64,000 nt of DNA, from contig CAWCVZ010000009.1 in assembly GCA_963798865.1 (NCBI GenBank), forward strand, positions 248,001 through 312,000. Reading direction: 5' to 3'. The DNA comes from RBG-16-34-14 sp963798865 (GTDB lineage: Bacteria; Bacteroidota; Ignavibacteria; Ignavibacteriales; Ignavibacteriaceae). The notes under the pieces were generated by a model. The model saw only the letters and a list, made by a program, of their open reading frames with translations, was not told the DNA's origin and did no database searches. Shown here piece by piece: positions 26,112-34,811 of this stretch (its first letter is position 1; every line of letters begins with the position of its first letter). The position numbers and the translations under genes were made by a program.

Positions 26112-27506
26112 ATGAATAAATTATTACTTTTTTTGATCTCCCTTTTCGGTTTCTTTTTAATCTGGCAGGATAATTCTTTTGCACAGGCTCAGTTTGAAAC
26201 TGGAACTATTGCAATAAATCTTTCAAATGGTGGAAGGATGCGCGTTTTTACTCCTAACCTTGCAGGCGCGCGGGAAATAGAAAGGACTTCTGTACTTGTC
26301 GGGGTTAACCAAAATGCAGTTTTCGATTATCCAAATGATGCTGATGTAGAAATTCCTGCAGCACTGGTTGCATCTCCTTTTTACAGTGATTTTGAAATTA
26401 CAAGTACATTGAATAATCAGTATCCGGCTGTTCCTGCTCCTCCGGATGTATTTGTACGAACTAATGTTTATGGTTGGCTGAATGAAAGTTATGTGGTCGT
26501 TAGATATCGCGTAATTAATAATGAAACCAGTGCAATGAATGCCATTATTGGATTTGAAACTTTACACAGAACTGATAATACTTATGAAAATGATACCATT
26601 GCTTATGATCCGGCAACTCAAATAGTTTATGCAAAAGAATCTAAATGGGTTGGATACAAAATCTTATCAACTCCAATTACTTCAGCAAAAATTCTTACAT
26701 GGTATTCAGGGTATTCTGTAGATTCAGCTTATTATTCATGGCTTACTTATGGAAACTTTGATACCACTCCATTAATTACAGATGCAGATGGCGATGTAAC
26801 TGTAATGGGTACGGGCGCTGTTTCAATTGCCCCGGGAGATTCTGCTGAAATATTTTTTGCTATTGCTATAGGGGCAAATAAAACTGCAATGGAAACTAAT
26901 ATGTCGGCAGCTATGAATAAATACAATACAATTGTCCCCGTTGAATTAATCTCATTTAATGCATCAGCAGATAAAAGAAATGTAACATTAAACTGGCAGA
27001 CATCAACCGAGGTAAATAACCGCGGATTTGAAATTCAAAGACAATATGTTACCGGAAATGAGAGCAAATGGGTTACTGTAGGATTTAAAGAAGGATATGG
27101 TACATCAACAGAAACTCATTCATATTCTTATATAGATAATATTTCAGAAATCTCTGCTTCACATTTAAGCTACAGGTTAAAACAAATAGATTTTAACGGA
27201 ACATTCAGCTACTCGGATGTTGTGGAAGTTGATGTTATTCCATCTCGTTTTTCCCTTAGCCAGAATTATCCGAATCCGTTTAACCCAAGTACATTAATAT
27301 CATTTACTATTGCAAGTAAAGATTTTGTCACACTGAAAGTATATAATCTTTTAGGACAGGAAGTAACTTCTTTATTAAGCAAAGACCTTGAAGCAGGAAG
27401 TTATAATTTAAAATTTGAATCCGGGAATTTACCGAGTGGGATTTATCTTTATACATTATCCACCGGGAAATTTTCTGAAACAAAAAAGATGATTTTATTA
27501 AGATAA
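26112..27506 (+). CDS. Secreted protein with type IX secretion sorting domain, paralog 2
   Basis: The ATG at 26112 is preferred over the in-frame GTG at 26076, because a near-perfect ribosome site (AAAGGAGG, about 26096-26103) precedes it and the signal peptide ('NKLLLFLISLFGFFLIWQDN') begins there; 464 residues. Residues about 25-275 are paralogous to the previous gene. A fibronectin-like module follows ('PVELISFNASADKRNVTLNW'), and then the sorting domain 'SLSQNYPNPFNPSTLISF' ending 'SETKKMILLR'. T9SS export and surface display are expected; substrate or enzymatic function is not evident. The inserted module marks it as a longer derivative of the first copy. Confidence 0.8.
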   Translation: MNKLLLFLISLFGFFLIWQDNSFAQAQFETGTIAINLSNGGRMRVFTPNLAGAREIERTSVLVGVNQNAVFDYPNDADVEIPAALVASPFYSDFEITSTLNNQYPAVPAPPDVFVRTNVYGWLNESYVVVRYRVINNETSAMNAIIGFETLHRTDNTYENDTIAYDPATQIVYAKESKWVGYKILSTPITSAKILTWYSGYSVDSAYYSWLTYGNFDTTPLITDADGDVTVMGTGAVSIAPGDSAEIFFAIAIGANKTAMETNMSAAMNKYNTIVPVELISFNASADKRNVTLNWQTSTEVNNRGFEIQRQYVTGNESKWVTVGFKEGYGTSTETHSYSYIDNISEISASHLSYRLKQIDFNGTFSYSDVVEVDVIPSRFSLSQNYPNPFNPSTLISFTIASKDFVTLKVYNLLGQEVTSLLSKDLEAGSYNLKFESGNLPSGIYLYTLSTGKFSETKKMILLR

Positions 27507-27574
27507 ATTTTTCAAAATTCAATGGAGTGGGTGGTCCTAAAGGATTGCTCACTTCGTTAAAAAAATAAAAAGTA

Positions 27575-28432
27575 ATGGCACGTTATCAGGAAATAAAAAG
27601 AAAAATTCAGAACAAGTATGATGTTCTTCCTAAGAACCACCGCAAGATTGCCGATTATTTTATAGATAATTTTGACCGCATCCCTTTCCTTAATGTTCAG
27701 CAGGTATCTGATGCAACTTCATCGAGTGTTGCTTCTGTTGTTAGATTTGCACAGCGGACAGGTTTTAAAGGTTTTAGTGAATTAAGAGATGATATTGCTG
27801 AATCACTTCAAAACCAATTGAGCAAAAAAGAAATTTTTCCCCTGTTTGATAAAGAAAGACTGGAAGAAGATTTACTGACCTCCGTTGCTAATCTTGATAT
27901 TAAAAACATTAATGATACTCTTCACAATATTGAACGGGAAAATTTTGATAAGTCTGTTGAAATGATTTTATCATCCAGGCGGGTTTATACTGCAGGTTTA
28001 GGTATTTCATTCCTGCTCGCAGAAATTCTTGCCTACCAGCTGACTCAGGTTGCAATTGATGCATCTTCATTCAGGCATACATATTCTGTTTTTCATGAAC
28101 AGATTTTATACCTTGATAATAATGATATAATAATTGCTTTTTCATTTCCACCATATTCTAAAGAAACTGTTGATGCTGCTAAATTCGCTGCAGGTAGAAA
28201 TATTAAAGTAATATCAATTACAAATACCGAAGCTTCCCCAATTACGTTTCATTCCGAAGTAAACCTGGTAGTTAAAAGTGAAAATATGCTTTTTACAAAT
28301 TCGTTTGCAGCCATTTCAGTTTTGATTAACGCAATTGCAACTGCCTGTGCTCTTAAGAATAAAAGCAAGGCAAAGAAAATCTTAAAGGAATCAATTGAAA
28401 TAATGGAAGGCCAGAATCAATTTCTAATTTAA
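27575..28432 (+). CDS. RpiR-family transcriptional regulator (HTH + SIS domain)
   Basis: 285 residues. The N-terminal HTH_6 domain (about 1-77) contains 'VQQVSDATSSSVASVVRFAQ' and 'GFKGFSELRDDIAESL'. The SIS sugar-phosphate-binding domain (about 110-245) contains 'VYTAGLGISFLLAEILAYQL' and 'DIIIAFSFPPYSKETVDAAK'. RpiR proteins usually sense phosphosugars, but some that sit in peptide or amino acid operons are regulators of those pathways. Here it lies among peptidases and a TonB receptor. The 16-bp palindrome at 21442-21457 resembles an RpiR/HexR-type site. Confidence 0.85.
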   Translation: MARYQEIKRKIQNKYDVLPKNHRKIADYFIDNFDRIPFLNVQQVSDATSSSVASVVRFAQRTGFKGFSELRDDIAESLQNQLSKKEIFPLFDKERLEEDLLTSVANLDIKNINDTLHNIERENFDKSVEMILSSRRVYTAGLGISFLLAEILAYQLTQVAIDASSFRHTYSVFHEQILYLDNNDIIIAFSFPPYSKETVDAAKFAAGRNIKVISITNTEASPITFHSEVNLVVKSENMLFTNSFAAISVLINAIATACALKNKSKAKKILKESIEIMEGQNQFLI

Positions 28433-28450
28433 TAGTGAGATTGGCCTTTT
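28407..28450 (+). terminator. Possible terminator overlapping the end of the RpiR gene
   Basis: AAGGCCA (28407-28413) pairs with TGGCCTT (28442-28448), followed by TT. The loop is long and the stem starts inside the last codons of the regulator gene, so this is weak as an intrinsic terminator. The TonB receptor gene follows 30 nt later and could also be cotranscribed. Confidence 0.3.
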
Positions 28451-28480
28451 GAAGAAAGAGTTAGTTAATAAGAGCTTAAA

Positions 28481-30934
28481 ATGAAAAAAATATTTTTTCT
28501 CTTCGTTATAGTTAATGGTTTTCTCTTTGCCGGTACTACCGGTAAAATTACAGGCATTGTTACAGATGCACAAAACGGTGAGCCATTAATCGGTGCTAAT
28601 ATTTTAATTGAAGGCACTAATCTCGGTGCTGCAACCGATATTGAAGGAAAGTTTTTAATCTTAAATATTCCTCCCGGTACATATTCAGTTAGAGTTAGCT
28701 ACCTTGGTTATGAAACTGTACTTGTAGAAGGAGTAAAAATAGTTGTTGATCAAACTACAGAACTTCCGCTGAAATTATCAATTAAATCAATCGAGGTTAA
28801 TGAAGTTGTTGTTACTGCTCATGCACCATTAATTCAAAAAGATCTTACCAGTTCCAAATCTGTTATTACAAGAGAAGAAATTGAAGCGCTTCCGGTCTCC
28901 ACATTTACCGATCTCCTTTCTTTGCAGGCGGGTGTTGTTGGCAGCGGTTCTAATCTTCATATAAGAGGAGGAAGGTCCAACGAAGTTGCTTATCTTATAG
29001 ATGGAATGTATGTACAGGATCCTTTGCTTGGCGGATTAGCTACACAGATAAATAATGATGCAATCCAGGAGATGAGCCTTTTAAGCGGTACTTTTAATGC
29101 TGAATATGGAGATGCGTTAAGCGGCGTTGTAAATATTGTAACAAGAGACGGCAAAGAAAAATTCAGCGGCAAACTTGAATACCGGACAAGTGAATTTGGT
29201 ATTGAGAGATATTCCGAACTTCACGAAGGAAGAATTAATGGAAGCTTAAGCGGAACTATAATTAATAATCTCACTTTTTTCCTTTCCGCTGAACAGGATA
29301 AAAGAGGAAGTTATTTACCATTCGGATATAACCAGGATAAAACATTTTTTTCTAAGTTAACAACAACTGCAGTTCCTTTTCTTAAAATATCCCTTTCAAA
29401 CAGGGGAAGCATTGGAAGAAGACAGAGTTATAATCATTCCTGGAAATATATTTCCGATCAATACTCTAAAAGAAAAACAGATAGCTGGCAAAGCGCATTA
29501 AGCATTACTCACACCATTGGGAATAATCTTTTTTATGATTTAAGAGTTTCATATTTCAACCAGGGATATTTTTCTGGAATTGAAAAAGATACTTCACAGT
29601 TTCTGCCTACAAGCCAGAGGGAATATTTTTCTCAATATGGAAACGGTTTTGAATTTTACAGTCTTGCAGATCCAGTTGAAGTTATTGACAGCAGAACAGC
29701 CACTGCAGATATAAAAGCAGATGCAGTATGGCAGGCGAATGAATTAAACGAAGTGAAATTTGGTGCGGCTTATAAAAAACATTGGTTAAGGTATTTTAAT
29801 GTTTATGATCCAAAACGTAATTTTCCTTATTTCAACAATTATAAGACAAATCCTTTTGAAGCTGCTGCCTATGTTCAGGATAAAATTGAATTACCTTATC
29901 TGGTAATTAATCTTGGTTTAAGATACGACTATGTTAATGCTAATGTTCAGTTCAGAAATGATCCTCTTAATCCTAACTCAATAATAAAAGTTAAACCACG
30001 TTCGCAATTTTCCCCGAGAATCGGAATAGCACATCCAATTTCAGATAGAACAAAGCTTCATTTTGCTTATGGACATTTTTTCCAGAATCCTGAATTCCAG
30101 TTTTTATTTGAAAATCATCAGTATGATTTAAATGTAAGAGAACCTTTATTCGGACAGGCAAATCTCGACGCCCAGCGTACTATTGCGTACGAAGTAGGAA
30201 TCTCTCACCAGTTTACCGACAGAATAGCAGTTACATTAACAGGTTATTACAAAGATGTTACAGGACTTATCGGAACAAGATATTACTCACCTTTTGTTGA
30301 TGGACGTTATGTCGGCTATACTCTATATGTAAATGAAGATTATGCAAACATTAAAGGATTTGAAATTAATCTTGATATAAGACCCGACAGATATTTTGCA
30401 GGAGGCTTAACTTATACTTATTCTGTTGCGAAAGGAAGTGCCTCTTCTGAAACCGAACAATACCCGGGAACAGAAGAATCAACTTTACTTTACTACCTCG
30501 ATTTTGATAAAACCCATGTTGTTAATGCTGAAGGTACATTTACAATCCCCGAAGGAGAAGGACCGGATTTTCTTGGCGCTAAAATATTAGAAAATGTTGA
30601 TGTAAGTATTATTGCAAAATTAAGTTCAGGTTATCCCTATACTCCGTCAGGCCGTGATGTAGGCTTTGTAGAAAAAAATTCTCTCCGCATGCCTTCACAA
30701 TATTCAATTGATGTAATGATAGGGAAAGAATTTAAAATCTTAAACAGTTATAAAATAAGATTCTTTGCAGAGATTCTTAATATAACAGACCACAGAAATG
30801 TGCTTTATGTTTACGGCGATACCGGCGATCCCGATTTTACTTTTGAAGGAGATTATTCACAGGAGTATATGAGAGATCCTTCAAACTATGGTCCGCCAAG
30901 GTCTATCAGGATTGGCGCATCGGTTAAGTTTTAA
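28481..30934 (+). CDS. TonB-dependent outer-membrane receptor with carboxypeptidase-regulatory-like N-terminal domain
   Basis: 817 residues. After the signal peptide, residues about 20-105 form a CarboxypepD_reg-like domain ('GKITGIVTDAQNGEPLIGAN', 'GTYSVRVSYLGYETV'). The plug follows ('PLIQKDLTSSKSVITREEIE', 'HIRGGRSNEVAYLIDGMYV'), and then a 22-strand-type barrel ending in 'PRSIRIGASVKF' with the terminal Phe of outer-membrane barrels. It imports an unidentified ligand using TonB energy. In this context (peptidases, cyanophycinases, carrier, RpiR) a peptide or amino acid polymer fragment is the likely cargo. It heads a run of outer-surface genes with short gaps (20 and 22 nt). Confidence 0.9.
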   Translation: MKKIFFLFVIVNGFLFAGTTGKITGIVTDAQNGEPLIGANILIEGTNLGAATDIEGKFLILNIPPGTYSVRVSYLGYETVLVEGVKIVVDQTTELPLKLSIKSIEVNEVVVTAHAPLIQKDLTSSKSVITREEIEALPVSTFTDLLSLQAGVVGSGSNLHIRGGRSNEVAYLIDGMYVQDPLLGGLATQINNDAIQEMSLLSGTFNAEYGDALSGVVNIVTRDGKEKFSGKLEYRTSEFGIERYSELHEGRINGSLSGTIINNLTFFLSAEQDKRGSYLPFGYNQDKTFFSKLTTTAVPFLKISLSNRGSIGRRQSYNHSWKYISDQYSKRKTDSWQSALSITHTIGNNLFYDLRVSYFNQGYFSGIEKDTSQFLPTSQREYFSQYGNGFEFYSLADPVEVIDSRTATADIKADAVWQANELNEVKFGAAYKKHWLRYFNVYDPKRNFPYFNNYKTNPFEAAAYVQDKIELPYLVINLGLRYDYVNANVQFRNDPLNPNSIIKVKPRSQFSPRIGIAHPISDRTKLHFAYGHFFQNPEFQFLFENHQYDLNVREPLFGQANLDAQRTIAYEVGISHQFTDRIAVTLTGYYKDVTGLIGTRYYSPFVDGRYVGYTLYVNEDYANIKGFEINLDIRPDRYFAGGLTYTYSVAKGSASSETEQYPGTEESTLLYYLDFDKTHVVNAEGTFTIPEGEGPDFLGAKILENVDVSIIAKLSSGYPYTPSGRDVGFVEKNSLRMPSQYSIDVMIGKEFKILNSYKIRFFAEILNITDHRNVLYVYGDTGDPDFTFEGDYSQEYMRDPSNYGPPRSIRIGASVKF

Positions 30935-30954
30935 TAATAAAATTTCTATTAATT

Positions 30955-33711
30955 ATGAATAAAAAAATATTTGTTTCTTTTTTATTGCTGCTTTTTAATT
31001 TTAATGTTGCCGCACAGGATAAGTATGACAAAGAATCAGAGAATGATTCACCACAAAAAATAAATGCAATAACCGACAGAGCCGGCGGTGTTCATAATGC
31101 AAGCAATATCGGTTTATTCTTTGAAAACAGGGGCAAACTTTATCCAAGAAGATTAACGGATGGTCCCTCAGGTGAGTTCCCAATAAACAGTACAAAGCAT
31201 TATGTATATAGAATAAACCCGATGGTTGGAATTCCGGGTAATGTAATTCAGGGCAGATATACAACTAATGAAGAATGGGAAGCTGCATTTGGATATAATA
31301 ACCGGGACTCTGCCAAAATAGCTTTCAGCGATAATCCGAATACCTGGAATAAAACTCTGGGTTGGCCTGTTAAAGATGCCGATGGAAATCCAATAATTAA
31401 ATCAGATCAGGATAGTTATTGTGTTTATAATGACAGCAATAATACAGTATCAATACTTGGTCTTGAAGTTCACCAGATTGGATATGCTTACGGAATTGAC
31501 TTCGCAAAAAATATGATCGTTTTTACTTTTAAGATAGTTAACAGGAGTTCTAACACTTATAACGATTTATACTTTGATATTTATTTTGATTGCGATATCG
31601 GTAATGTAAGCGGGGGAGTTCCGGAATACTCCGATGATCTGTTGGGATTTAATCCTGAAAGAAAACTTGTTTATATGTATGATGATGGTTTTTCTGAAGA
31701 GTGGCCCGGAGGAACAACAGGTTTTATGGGCTACACATTTCTGAAAACTCCGGAAGTAAATGGTGTAGAACTAGGCTTAACCGATATGCATTACAATGTT
31801 TATAATGATGATATAGATATTGATTCTGTACAATATGGAATAATGTCGAGCAGCCCCGGCTTGTATAATTCTTTGTTAGGTCCAAGATATTTTCATCTCG
31901 GATCAAATACATCTTTACATTATGATGACCCTTCTACAATTCCTGCAAGCGGCTATGATCTTTTAGGTAACCTTGCATCAGGTCCATATACAATTAATCC
32001 GGGTGATACTTTAACATTTATTACAGCTTTAGTTGGCGGCGAAACTCTTGATGAACTTCTGCAAAACACGGATCAGGCATATGATGCAATGAATCTTAAT
32101 TTTGAACTTGCAAAACCTCCGTCAAGACCAACACTATTTGGAACTGGACAGGATGGAAAAGTAATTCTCTATTGGGATAATAAAGCTGAGAACAGTATTG
32201 ATCCACTAACACAACAGCAGGATTTTGAAGGATACAGAGTTTATCGAAGCCAGGATAGAGGAGTGAATTGGAAACTTTTAGGTGATTTCGATTTGATTAA
32301 CACGATTGGTTCGAACAGAGGTTTGCAGTATAGTTATAAAGATACAACGGTAATAAATGGTTTTGAATATTGGTACACTGTAACTTCTTACGATAGGGGT
32401 GGTGAAGGAATTGGAAGTCTTGAAAGTCCTAAAGGAAATACTCTTGATGCAGTAAACACCGTTGCAATAACTCCGTTTTCTGCTTCGTTGGGAAGAATTC
32501 CTGTTTCTGCCGGAACAATTGAATATACAGGAACCGATCTAACTCCTACAAATTACTTTTTTGATATTGAGCCGTTCGATAACGAAGCTCTGGCGGGGAG
32601 ACAATATAATGTAGGATTTACTTACCTGCTGAAAAAAGAGCATGGAGATTTAAATACCAGCGTTAGATATCAAATTTATGATTCAACACTTACCAAAGCT
32701 TATAAGTATGGAATTCTTTTTACTTCTGCTTCAACTTATAATATAATGAACTTAACTACTGATGAAATTATCGGCAGAGAAGATTATAATTATCCTCTTG
32801 GCGGAAGAACAATAAAAATAGATGGACATGGTGTGACATTGATTCTTTCAGATTCTGCCGGCACCCCTCCTGAAAAATTACCTGAAACCGGAGACCTTAT
32901 AACATTAAGCTTTTCCGTCTATGCTTTAAATGGAAACGGAGATACTGTTATTACTCCTCACCCGTTGGATATTGGTAAAAACCAGGCAACAAATGATGGT
33001 GTAATATTTAGTATGAATCCTCCTGAAATAGTAAAAAGTGTAAGCAGGATAGGGGGAACTGATAATGTTGATATGAATTTTTCAGTAAGTGATGAAAGTT
33101 TAATAAAAACCAATTTGTATTTCGTAACAGTAGAAGGAAACGGATTTAACAGTTCTAATGAAGGTTTTGTTTCTCTTTCTGTAAGAGATACAGGATTAAT
33201 TTTAAACTTAGATACACTTTATAACGGCGATTCATTTACATTCCAGGGAATTGAAGGAACAATAGATTTTCCTGTAACAGATCCCCCTTCAGCAGGAAAT
33301 AAATTTTCTGTTGAAATAGTAAAACCCGAATTGCCGGGAATAAATGACAGGTTCCGTTTTACAATTAATGGTTCCTCAACAAATCCATCTGCAATTAAAG
33401 AAAATATTAATAAGATAAGAGTTGTACCCAATCCTTATGTCGTTTCATCTTTGTATGAACCTGAGTTTGGTGAACTTAGACGGGAACCGTTGAGACAAAT
33501 ACAATTTATTAATCTTCCATCGGTGTGTTCAATTTATATTTTTACAATTGATGGTGACCGTGTTAAAACTCTTGAACACAACTCGAACAACGGTACAGAG
33601 ATTTGGGATTTAAGATCAGAGGGCGGCAGAGAGATCGCTCCCGGAATTTACATTTACGTTGTTAAAGCAGATAATGTAGAACACATAGAAAGATTTGCAG
33701 TTATTAAATGA
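30955..33711 (+). CDS. Large secreted protein with fibronectin-like module and C-terminal sorting-like domain
   Basis: 918 residues, signal peptide ending 'NFNVAAQ'. The first about 380 residues are a beta-rich domain I do not recognise ('HQIGYAYGIDFAKNMIVFTF', 'YDDLLGFNPERKLVYMYDDG' with spacing). A fibronectin type III-like module follows (about 385-490, 'GYRVYRSQDRGVNWKLLGDF'), then more beta regions. The end (from 'IRVVPNPYVVSSLYEPEFGE' to 'IERFAVIK') is a sorting-domain-like region that lacks the NPFNP motif. It is directly after the TonB receptor and before a PorV-like protein; that trio is common in Ignavibacteria-type genomes. A surface-exposed binding partner of the receptor is possible. 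Confidence 0.65.
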   Translation: MNKKIFVSFLLLLFNFNVAAQDKYDKESENDSPQKINAITDRAGGVHNASNIGLFFENRGKLYPRRLTDGPSGEFPINSTKHYVYRINPMVGIPGNVIQGRYTTNEEWEAAFGYNNRDSAKIAFSDNPNTWNKTLGWPVKDADGNPIIKSDQDSYCVYNDSNNTVSILGLEVHQIGYAYGIDFAKNMIVFTFKIVNRSSNTYNDLYFDIYFDCDIGNVSGGVPEYSDDLLGFNPERKLVYMYDDGFSEEWPGGTTGFMGYTFLKTPEVNGVELGLTDMHYNVYNDDIDIDSVQYGIMSSSPGLYNSLLGPRYFHLGSNTSLHYDDPSTIPASGYDLLGNLASGPYTINPGDTLTFITALVGGETLDELLQNTDQAYDAMNLNFELAKPPSRPTLFGTGQDGKVILYWDNKAENSIDPLTQQQDFEGYRVYRSQDRGVNWKLLGDFDLINTIGSNRGLQYSYKDTTVINGFEYWYTVTSYDRGGEGIGSLESPKGNTLDAVNTVAITPFSASLGRIPVSAGTIEYTGTDLTPTNYFFDIEPFDNEALAGRQYNVGFTYLLKKEHGDLNTSVRYQIYDSTLTKAYKYGILFTSASTYNIMNLTTDEIIGREDYNYPLGGRTIKIDGHGVTLILSDSAGTPPEKLPETGDLITLSFSVYALNGNGDTVITPHPLDIGKNQATNDGVIFSMNPPEIVKSVSRIGGTDNVDMNFSVSDESLIKTNLYFVTVEGNGFNSSNEGFVSLSVRDTGLILNLDTLYNGDSFTFQGIEGTIDFPVTDPPSAGNKFSVEIVKPELPGINDRFRFTINGSSTNPSAIKENINKIRVVPNPYVVSSLYEPEFGELRREPLRQIQFINLPSVCSIYIFTIDGDRVKTLEHNSNNGTEIWDLRSEGGREIAPGIYIYVVKADNVEHIERFAVIK

Positions 33712-33733
33712 GAGTGGCTAAGGAGATTCTTTA

Positions 33734-34723
33734 ATGAAAAAGTTTTTATTATTTGTTCTGTTAATGGTAACCTGTTCATTTGCACAAAACCCTAACCTTG
33801 GAACATCCGGTGCCCAGTTTCTTCAGATCCCAGTTGGTGCAAGAGCTTCTGCACTTGGCGGCGCTGTTGTTGGTTTAACAGATGATGCCTCTTCTGTTTT
33901 CTGGAATCCGGCAGGTCTTGCAAAGGTAAAATCTTTCCAGGCTCATTTTTCTTATATGAACTGGTTCGATCTTTTTGATTTTAATGCTCTCTCTATCGCC
34001 TTTAATACAGGCGATGCGGGGGTATTTGCTGCCAGTATGATTGTATTCAATACAGGTAAGATGGAAATAACAACTGAAGAAGAACCAAATGGTACGGGAA
34101 GATTTTTTGATGCACAGGATTTATCAGTAGGTGCTTCTTACTCAAGGTTTCTAACTGATCGCTTTAGTGTCGGAGTAACAGTAAAATATGTTTACCAGAG
34201 AATCTGGAATGAAGTTGCTGATGGTTTTGCTTTTGATATCGGTACACAGTACAGGCTTGATTTTCAAAACCTGACAATTGCTATGAGCATGAGTAACTTT
34301 GGAGGAGATTTGCAGTATGATGGTCCTGATTTAAATATTGTTTATGATAAAAATACTAACTATCCATTAAGCCGGTTGACTCCTGCAAAGCTTCAGACGA
34401 ACGGGTATCCGCTTCCTTTAAATTTTCAAGTAGGAATTGGTTTTGATATTTACCAGGCTGAGTTTTTTAAAATCCGGGGCGGTATTGATGCGATGCATCC
34501 GAACGATAATAATGAAAGACTTCTTTTCGGAACAGAGTTCAGTTTCTTTGACAGATTATTTTTAAGAGGCGGCTATAAATATAATTATGATGATGAAGAT
34601 TTTACTTTTGGTGCAGGAGTAAATCTTCCGGTTTCCAGCGCTGCTGTTTATTTCGATTATGCTTATTCAGTTTATGATATTTTACCAAGTGTACACAGGA
34701 TATCTTTAGGACTATGGTTCTGA
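33734..34723 (+). CDS. PorV/PorQ-family outer-membrane protein
   Basis: 329 residues with a signal peptide ('MKKFLLFVLLMVTCSFAQ'). The diagnostic start of the mature protein is 'QFLQIPVGARASALGGAVV' with 'SSVFWNPAGLAKV', followed by beta strands and a C-terminal barrel strand ending in Phe ('HRISLGLWF'). It is a paralog of the 10966-12003 gene. Position after a TonB receptor and a sorting-domain protein suggests a role in delivering T9SS cargo or in the same uptake system. GGAG lies 8 nt before its ATG. Confidence 0.85.
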   Translation: MKKFLLFVLLMVTCSFAQNPNLGTSGAQFLQIPVGARASALGGAVVGLTDDASSVFWNPAGLAKVKSFQAHFSYMNWFDLFDFNALSIAFNTGDAGVFAASMIVFNTGKMEITTEEEPNGTGRFFDAQDLSVGASYSRFLTDRFSVGVTVKYVYQRIWNEVADGFAFDIGTQYRLDFQNLTIAMSMSNFGGDLQYDGPDLNIVYDKNTNYPLSRLTPAKLQTNGYPLPLNFQVGIGFDIYQAEFFKIRGGIDAMHPNDNNERLLFGTEFSFFDRLFLRGGYKYNYDDEDFTFGAGVNLPVSSAAVYFDYAYSVYDILPSVHRISLGLWF

Positions 34724-34811
34724 AAGTAATTTACTTTATTGCCCTGGTGGTTCTTTTAATCTTTCTTTTTTAGTTAGAGAAAACCTCAGGCTGAATTATC
34801 CTTTCAATAAA

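Noticed and set aside
34714..34773. A 19-residue hydrophobic micro-gene overlapping the end of the PorV-like gene
   Set aside because: Very short, no ribosome site independent of the upstream gene, and no conservation evidence available.
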